60,000 nucleotides of DNA from Symsagittifera roscoffensis. Taxonomy: Eukaryota; Xenacoelomorpha; Acoela; Convolutidae. Numbering within the stretch: position 1 is the first letter of the stretch; each line of letters starts with the position of its first letter. Position numbers and translations under genes: made by a program. Positions 50,001 through 59,000 of the stretch are shown one piece after another. Location of the stretch: NCBI RefSeq assembly GCF_963678635.1, contig NC_087063.1, positions 33,666,682 to 33,726,681 on the forward strand, given 5' to 3'. The notes beneath the pieces were generated by a model. The model did not search any database, was not told the origin of the DNA, and saw nothing but the letters and a program-made list of their open reading frames with translations.

Positions 50001-53000
50001 CAGAACTTTTAACTCAGCAATTACACCGGCATTATTCTGGCGCCAAAGCTCATTTTGAATGATGGAAGAAAATTAAGGAATACTATAAAATGAATTATCA
50101 AAATATTACTCAATGAGCGTTAATAATAATTCGTAACTTGTTTGCTGAAATTATTGAATCCTTTTTTACCATTGTAACAATCAAACGGAACGAATGTGTA
50201 CAGCGTATTGATTGGAAGCTGAGTTACGAACTCGAAAACAATTTAAAAAAATGTTTTCGATACGAATAAATTACAGTAGTAAAAAGTTGAAAATTTCAGG
50301 AAAAAGACTTAGTAGAAAGTCAAACAGTCAAGTTGTTGCACCAACGAAAAGCCAGACCTTTAAAGAGTAATAGATAAGCTGGCCCAACAAAACACAGGAG
50401 AATCAAATTTAACATCAAATGAATCGAGTCAAGGATCCAATCAATTCCATTAAAAACACGAATCTCTTCAACTATCCTCCCCCTTTTGTACCTAGAAACG
50501 AATTGCCCTCCCCATAATGAACTAATTCAACAGTTAAGCGTATGTGAATTTAGTACCTAATAACGAATATGCCCCTTTTGCAAAAGCTGGATAGTTAAAG
50601 AGATCCCAATACACAATAGAGTTAGTTTCGAAAGAGGTGTGGAATAAATGTTATAGTTCTTTCCGCGCTTTTTCATCCTCCACAATCACTCCAACCTCCC
50701 TCCCCAATTTTGAACGAAAAAATTCTTAGGTTTTACAAAGAGCACTTTATAACTTACCACTTACTTTAACATAAGAACCAGAAACACAGCGTTCTTTTTT
50801 CTTTAATTGTTGAATGGGTGGGAGGGGGTGAAAGGAAACGAACTTTCGTCATTACGCTCAATCGTAGAAGTTACCAAGAGTCTCTTGGAACTATTCTTTA
50901 ATAAATTGTTTACTGTGTTACTCACTGAGTAAACATATGGACTTGCAAGGGAGGGGCCGACTAGCCTCGGTTGAGGCTGTGGCATGTGGTTCACGTGGAA
51001 GCGAACTGTGTTCACGTGATTGTTTGCATAGGCATTGGCACTGAATTTAGGAGCAGGAGAGGCGGGATAAGCGAGGTAAGGTCTACCTGTACTAGCTTCC
51101 TGACAAATTCACAGAATATTATCAATCCAGACAAAACAAATCAGATATTGCATATAGTGCACTCGGTACCCACATCACCACGTAACAATCTTGGAAAGCA
51201 CAGTTGTTCCAAATGGAATAGTTTTAAGAAATCACATAAAATAGTTCTTTTAAGAATTCAAAGAAAGGGTAACCCTGCGCTTTAGATTGCAGCCAGCAAA
51301 AGATGTGCTAAGAATAGCGGCATTGAAACACAATTTCCATTCCATGCAAACAATTTTTCGTATTTCTTGACCAAAAAAATCGATTCGACTAGCATGCAAT
51401 AACAATAATTATATTTTCGAGCTTGAACACTATATTGATGATCTGCCTCTATTAAATGAATTGTGCATTGTACAATAAAAACTGCCAACAAATAATCAAA
51501 TAGCGGGAATGCGGAACGTCACACCCATATTACCCTAATTCAACGGATTTTCAGATGTCGACTAACATTTTGTAGGAATGGATTGGAACTTGCACTGGGC
51601 TGTGGGGCCGCTGTAGCAGAAGTAGCATTGAAGCTTGCAAAGGGGTCAAATGTGTTGCCACTCGCAGGTGTCGATGAGCCGAAGGGGTCATTGGCCGCGG
51701 ATGGAGTCGATTGGGCGGACGTCGTAGTGCCACCCGAAGATAGTCCCAGAAGGTCTTCGAATGGGTCGTTGACGGTGGGAGTTGGCGCTTTAGCTGCTGC
51801 AACCGACTGAGATGACGCATCGGTTGAGAAGGGATTGAAACTACTCTGGGTTTGGTTGTTGTATTTCTGAAATTAAACAATTGCAAAACACCTCAAAAAA
51901 AACGTTACATCAACTATTTGCCTTCGTAAAACTATTTCGCATTTTAACTGTACCAAAATCTCAAAACTAATTAGGCGTTTCTTCGTCTCTTTTATAGGCG
52001 TTTTAAAATAACAAAACAACGTTAAGTTGATTGTAATGATTGCGTGCTTAGCCTTGGATTCGTTTTCGTTGTCACAAGTATATTATTTTTATGAAAAAAC
52101 TCATATTTGTCAACTCATTGTAGTAAAAATGGATGTTATTCTTACGCTCAGTTCTGTCTTCTCTTCCTCCAGTGCTTTCTGCCTGTCCGCTTCACTGATC
52201 GAAGTCTTGGCCCCGCCTCCGAACTCCTCGTTCGCTTCTTCAAAGAAGAACGGATTGTTGCTAGTTGTCTTCTGACTCACTTCCCGGAAGGCGTCCGCAT
52301 TCACACTCAGCTGCTTCGGAACACCAATCGGCTTCGATCTCTCCTTCGTTTTTCCACCACCTCCACCTTTCTTATCAGTTTCCAGGCCCTGGTAGTGGCT
52401 TTCCAGAGCATCCAGCAAACTACTCGGCGCCTAACAAGATTAGAATTTTTTTTTTAAATTTCGAATGAAAGGAATGTCCAGCCTTCCGAAGAGAAGCAAA
52501 AAGCCATTTGATCTCTATTTTGGTGCATTGCATATGTTGTATATTATATGGTTTAAACTGCAAACCTTGAAGTAGAATTCATTATACCTATATCATAATA
52601 ACGATTATCTTGCTTGAATCACGACAAAAAATTTTTCATAAAAAAAGTTTGATCACAAAAGTTTTTGTCGTACTTGAATCACGTTGTATGGGTTTTCTAG
52701 CTTGCTTTTCAGTATAATATACTGAGTTATATAGTCCAAGGCAAACACACGATCACAGTTGAAATAAGCCAGGAAAACAAGTTTGTCAAAATTCCATGCA
52801 CGCACTGCACTGAATACAAAATATATAAACTTCGTTCAAGTGAAAAGCTCACCGATGTCAGATCAGGAATGTCACCTTTGTCGATTCCGTATTCCTGAAA
52901 CAATCAAATTGACATTAAACACAGGTATCACACAGGAACTACGACCCAGGCATAAGGATACTCTTCAAATTAAGCATGAAATAAATATCACCAGTCAAGT

Positions 53001-56000
53001 ATAGTCGGAGGAGCTATTAAGGTTACAATAGCGTATACATTTAACAAATAGCATCACAATTTCTGTTGTTCCTGGAGATGTAATTGTTCTGTCCACTCAC
53101 GCAGAGAAAGTGAAATTTGGATTTGGACAAGTTCTTCCTTTAACGCTTTGATCAACTAACGAAAAATCTCGTAGGGTCAAGGTAGTTGCTAAAAGTTTCT
53201 TTCAACGTCAAGACAAATTCAATCAGTCAATTGGATCAATCCAAACGAATGAATTAATCAACGGGTACGTATTTCTTCATCACTGAAGCTTCTTTAGAAT
53301 TTCAATTTCTCCATAGAACCGGACAACTAATTAACACAGTAGGTTTTCCTCAACCAAATGAACTTACTTGATCTCCAACTCTGTTCACGCATTTGAGTAA
53401 GTCCTCAAGATGAGGACTCTGAAAGTTAGTCTTCTGTTTTACACGGTAGTGTGCAATAATCATGCACTCTGTGGGTGTCCTATATTTTAACTTCATTTAT
53501 TGAGTCTATTCAAGTTTCCAACACCTCGTAAATTAAAAATAATTAAGTCGTCGTCTAAAAATATTCTTGCGGCTTTAACCTTTAAAAATTTGTTTGCCTC
53601 TTCAAAATTTGGTGGCTTCTTCAAAGTAATGTTTTAGAATGATTGATAAAGTAAAAATCAGTTCATATAGCATTCAGAAAATCTAATTGCAGTAAAAAAA
53701 ATCATACCCAACTGACAGTTGGAAAACAGAAATGAACGCAAAGAAACAAAAAAAACTTTAAGTTTCGAATTTTATAGAAAAAGTTATATGCCCTGAAAAC
53801 TTTTTCAATTTCAAGAATAATTTATGATTGGTAATTTTTTGATAAAATTGCAATAGTTTGGGGATAGCAGAAACTTGAGTAGTAAATAAGCAATGGAACA
53901 AAACTTACGAGGAGGAAACAAAGCCGACAATCTTTGAGCACACAATCTCTGAACCTACAAGGAACAACACTTGCATTTGCAATGAATGTTGTTCACAGGA
54001 CAAACAAGATATGTGATGTGGCAACTATGCCGACATAACTTTAGCCGAATAGCTAAAAAAAACAAGTTCCAGACGAGAGTCGAACTCCAGACCTTAGATT
54101 ACAAACGCGACGGCGTTAAATCTAGGCCAAGTGTGAAGGAAACCGGAGGTTTTGAAGGCTCATCAAAAAACGAAATGGGGAAAAAATTAAAATGTGTCAA
54201 AAAGATGTTTACTGGAAAAAGTCTTGTTCTCGATTTCAAGACACTTGCTCTCGCAAGTTTAATAAAACCTGATGTAGTCGTAGAGGAAATTTTGCCCGCG
54301 AAACAACGCAATATAAGTTCATTGCACAAAATAACAAACCGAAACCATTCAATCGATCAAAAATATATAAAAAACAAATTCATTAAAAATCAGGATAGGT
54401 AAAATGACAGGTTAGAAATTTTCTACATCAATTTCGAAATCAAAATAAAATCCATGCTTAACAAAAAGTCAAAAAAAAAACAGTACCAAAACAAATTTCA
54501 ATTTAAAAAAACGGGAATTGAACCGACGGAAACGGCCAAAAACCAGAGATCCGACAGAAAATCCTTGGAACATTTTTTCAAGAAAACTATTTTTTTTAAA
54601 GTAACACCTGAAAGTGACTGCACTTATTTACGAACTAATTGAAGGGTTTTATTTGAATTTCAAGAAATTGATCATGTCTCATGGTTATCAGTCCTGCACA
54701 TTTGCTTATTCTGTGCCTAAAGTTAATTACAGGAAAAAAAATCTAGTAACCGATTGCGATACCCTTTCATATCGCAAGGGTTAAAAAAAATCAGAAATCA
54801 AACCGCAAAAAATCTAAAATGAGCGTAAAATTGCAGACTTTTTCCTGAAAAAAAATTCACCAAGACATATATAACAGTACTCACTGCGTTCATTACTCTT
54901 AAACATCTAATATAACTGAAAAAGAGCCAAGAAAATATCCTTTTAGATAGTTCTAATCCAAACTACATCAGCTTAAAGATCTTTACATAGCAAAAAATTA
55001 TGATTGACTCCTGCCTTTGAATTGTGACATTGCTACCGATAGTTTAAGAACAACATACTCATGAGAAACTTAAAGGGATGCTTATTTACTTCTCCATTTC
55101 TACCTGGACATTAAAAAGTTCTGGCTTTTCAATTTGTATTGGCAAAGAAGCATTCAAAATATCATATTCAAAGTTGCAAAGTCAGTAAGGACACAGTAAG
55201 AGAAACCGCTCGACCTTATTATGTATTCGACAGTGGCGAAGCGCAGCTTCACAAAAAGGCTACATCTTTCAAAACTACCCGTGCTTTTTCACGAAAAGCG
55301 AAGCCCAAAAATCTACAGCGTACATGATATGAAAGAACAGAACAATAACTGGAAAAAATTTCCCGATAAGCAACGACAATTATTCACGCAGAGGTGACGC
55401 CGAGCTTCGAAATTTACAAAATCGGAAAAAAAACCTTTTTGACAAAAGATGAAATAGTTTTTTAGAAAAACAGTCGAAAACAAGTAGTCGACAACAGTAT
55501 CAAACAAATTTGAAGTAATTAACGTGCCGCACCTAAGCCAACCATTAGTGGGTAGACGCCCATTGAGCCGAAAATAAAAAAATGCCATAAGAAATTGTCG
55601 TTAAAAATATTTAAGCAATTTACTTTTAAAAATTTTCAATTCTTTTAACAAAAATAACCTGAACTTTTCAAGAGCCGAATATAGCTTTTGGCGAAAAAAA
55701 GGAAAACCAAGGAAAATACACGTCAGAACAAATAATTTTACAAATAACAGAAGTAAACCAAAAACACTTGCACACGATGAAAATTGGTGACAGCCCAAGA
55801 AAATTTCTTGATGTGGAAACTAAGCCGACAAAACATAAGCTGACAAACGGAATTCAAGCAATTTACCTGGATTTTTTTTTTTCAATTTCATACATACTGA
55901 AAAAAACAACGTTTAACCGGTACTCCGACCCGACATTAGGGTACATACGCATCCGCGTTACGTCTTTACCAAGTGGGGAAAAGGTTTCAAAATTGCTACG

Positions 56001-59000
56001 GTTCACTAATGAAACAACACTAATGAAGCAAGTTGTTTACGGGAAAAAGTGTAGTTTCCTAATACAAAACACTTGCTTCCGCAAGTGTAAAAACATCAAA
56101 AAGAACTGAATCAAAATCATAATGCTTAAATTCATAAATTACCAACAGAGCCGAAGCAGCGCTTCGCAAACACTAGTGAGAACACGACAAAAAGCATCTG
56201 TATAAATTGCAATAAGAAAAAGTAGAAATAAGCCTAAAATTAGTAAAAACTCGGCTACGTCAGGGATTCGCTCTGCGACCTAGAGATTATGAGTCTCACG
56301 CACTAACCACGGACACCTAAAAAATCACAAACACTAGCCACATATAAAGCAAAGAACAAATGCTGTGAATTTCGAATGCTACAGATCGTGATTATATCAA
56401 AAGTGCCACCAAATGAGTGAACACTTTTATTTGAGATTTAGGTTAGAAAAAGAAGGTTCGTCTTAACAAATCAACGCTCGCAAGACGGCCAGAGTAAACA
56501 CGACTTTGATGAATAGTAAAAATTGTTTATATCGGAAGAAAAGCCCATACTTCGGAAATGAAGCAGACAAATAATAAGCAGACGAACGATATCCTGGCCA
56601 TTCAAATTTTCCCAGAGTTTCGTACAAATCGAAAAAAAACAAGGTCCAGCTGGTATTCTAATTCTATAATTTAGTATCCAAAAGCATGCGCTTTACAACT
56701 AGACCAACTGGGAATGGGCCTGGAAACTGGTGAAGTTCCATAAAAAAGCAAGTCCAACATCTTACATATTTGTAAGCGAAGTTGTTAAAACGGAGAAAAA
56801 TCTAGTTCCCGATTCCAAGTCATTTGCTCTCTCAAGTTAAATCAAATAAACGATTTAATTCAGACTTTTTCTAAGAGTTTTCAAGATGCCGCAAAGTTTT
56901 TTAGGCCTTAGTTTCAAAATAAATATGCGGTAAACACTTGTCGAGACAATGAGGCGCAAACTTAGTTTCAAAATTGGTATGCGGTGAACACTTGTCGCGA
57001 CAATGAGGCGCAGACGATACCTGCTATAAAAAATGGGCTTCTTTCTTTATCGGCACGTCTCATTTTGAATTTTCTCTTATGGCGGTAAAGAGGATTGAGA
57101 AACCACTGCCGGTCCAAAGAAACACGCTCGAAAACTTTCAAAACTTATTAAAAATCGCTTCAGTGGAACATTTCGGTCTCTGGGCTAGGTCGTGGAGCGT
57201 ATTCCGAGACATCCTCATAACCGAGCAAAATGCGAGAACTAAGAACATATCCAACTGTTCATCACTTCAGACGAAATATGTTACCACACTGAAAAGCTCG
57301 TCTAACTATCCCGAGTTGAAACTGTTAAAATTGCAAAGCTTTTACATCCGTTTGGAAGTTCTTGAATTTTCTCTTAAGAACATGCTTGACCATATCTTCT
57401 ATCGTAACTCTAAGCCTTTCTTCTGCCGCGTTTTTGTCATTTGTTCGATGTCTCATTTTGTTTGATGTCAGAGCCGTTGAAACCTTTTGAAATAGTTTGT
57501 TTCAATTTTTGAAATAAATTGGATGTACACAATCTTATGGTTTCAAGCTTCAACGGAATTTAAAAAAAACTATAGTTGATTTATTAAGTATGAATTCAAA
57601 AAGTGCAAACAATCCTTCAACAAAATATGATTTCTTATTCTTTGACAGGGTTCGCTAGAGTGGGAAAGTTTTGAAATTTTTATTGTAATATAATTTGTAG
57701 CTATTCTGCTGCTAACTATATAGTTCATTAATTATTTATTAGTTCAATCATAGACCCTTTTTAGTATGGCTCCGCATCCATGAATGCAATGACACAAAAA
57801 TGATCAGAATTCCAGATGCCAACACTTCTCGAGAGGACTCAGTGTTTAGTTGAAACACCCATGTAGTTGAGATAAACTTAGCGACAAATTAAGAGATAAA
57901 GCAAAGATGTCGAACGAAATGTACATACACTTTTTGTCGGTAGGAGCTTCTGAAAGGACCTACAAATAATTAGTTTTCAATCCCAATCCTAGTATATCTA
58001 TATAGCCCAATATCAACGCTAAAACTAATAAGCAAAATTATTATTATTTTAAAATTCATCTGAAAGTAACCTTTTCAAACTTCCACTACTCTAAGGCAAA
58101 AAATTCTAACTTAGCTCAATATGCGATACTTGGATCCCTAATTTTCTCCGTGAACTCAAGTATAAAAAAAATCACCTCTGCAACTTTCAGAAACTTTCCC
58201 ACATTTTCCATTTGCTGCAAGAACTTCTTGTACGAGTTGAGAGCCTGTTCGCATTGCTTCTTACTCGACATGTCAAAAAACTTCTCGAGAAGGTTGATGA
58301 TGCCCTCATTGTAACTTGCAAACAGTCGGATAGAGTCCTTGAAGAGGAGCATAAAACTGGCCACTACAATCCCATTTGTCAAGTCAGAGGGTCTTGCCTG
58401 GTAAAAACAATTCGCTGTCACTCGAATTCTAAGCTCTGGAATTAATATTAATGATATTGCAAAATAAGTGGCAAAATGACAACAATTATATTACAACTGA
58501 AGATTTTTAGCATAAACAGGAATGCATTTTTGTTGCTTGGAACACTTCACGTGGCCAGGAACTATGATGGAGTTTTTAACGTTATTTTTCTTACCCCCAC
58601 GTGAAGCTTATGAAAAGTCGAGAGCATAATTATTTTGAAGCCCTTTTAGTTGCGATTTGGATACGGCGATAAAGTTTCAACCAATTTAGTTCTGTATCGA
58701 TAAATTTTGGTGAAAAGATTTTTGCTCGTCCAGCTAATTTAACACTGGAAGCGCATGAAAATAAAATGGATGATTTTTGTAATTAGTGTTTTTTTTTCGG
58801 ATGAAACTTGACTACCTCGAAAAACGATCGTGGTATCATTTTGAAGTCCTTTTAGTAGTAACTTTGAACAACAACAAAAGTTGAACAACAGAAATTGTCT
58901 TTACTTTTTAAACTTAACTCAAAATAGTCGAAACATTCTGACCTCAACTCTATTCATAATCAATAATCAGAAAAATACGCGTTGAACAGCTTATAAATTT

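Noticed and set aside
51091-51098. AG at TAGTACAG as acceptor for the 50926 exon
   Set aside because: It would need phase 1, but the preceding exon ends in phase 0; the upstream TTTGTCAG restores the frame.
51551-51886. ORFs of 111 (-) and 75 (+) codons
   Set aside because: They are out-of-frame readings of the PICALM NPF/DPF exon; the in-phase reading carries the motifs and joins both neighbours.
56258-56317. Possible functional tRNA-Met gene
   Set aside because: The anticodon arm fits, but the T arm and B box are mutated and the sequence is embedded in a repeated body.
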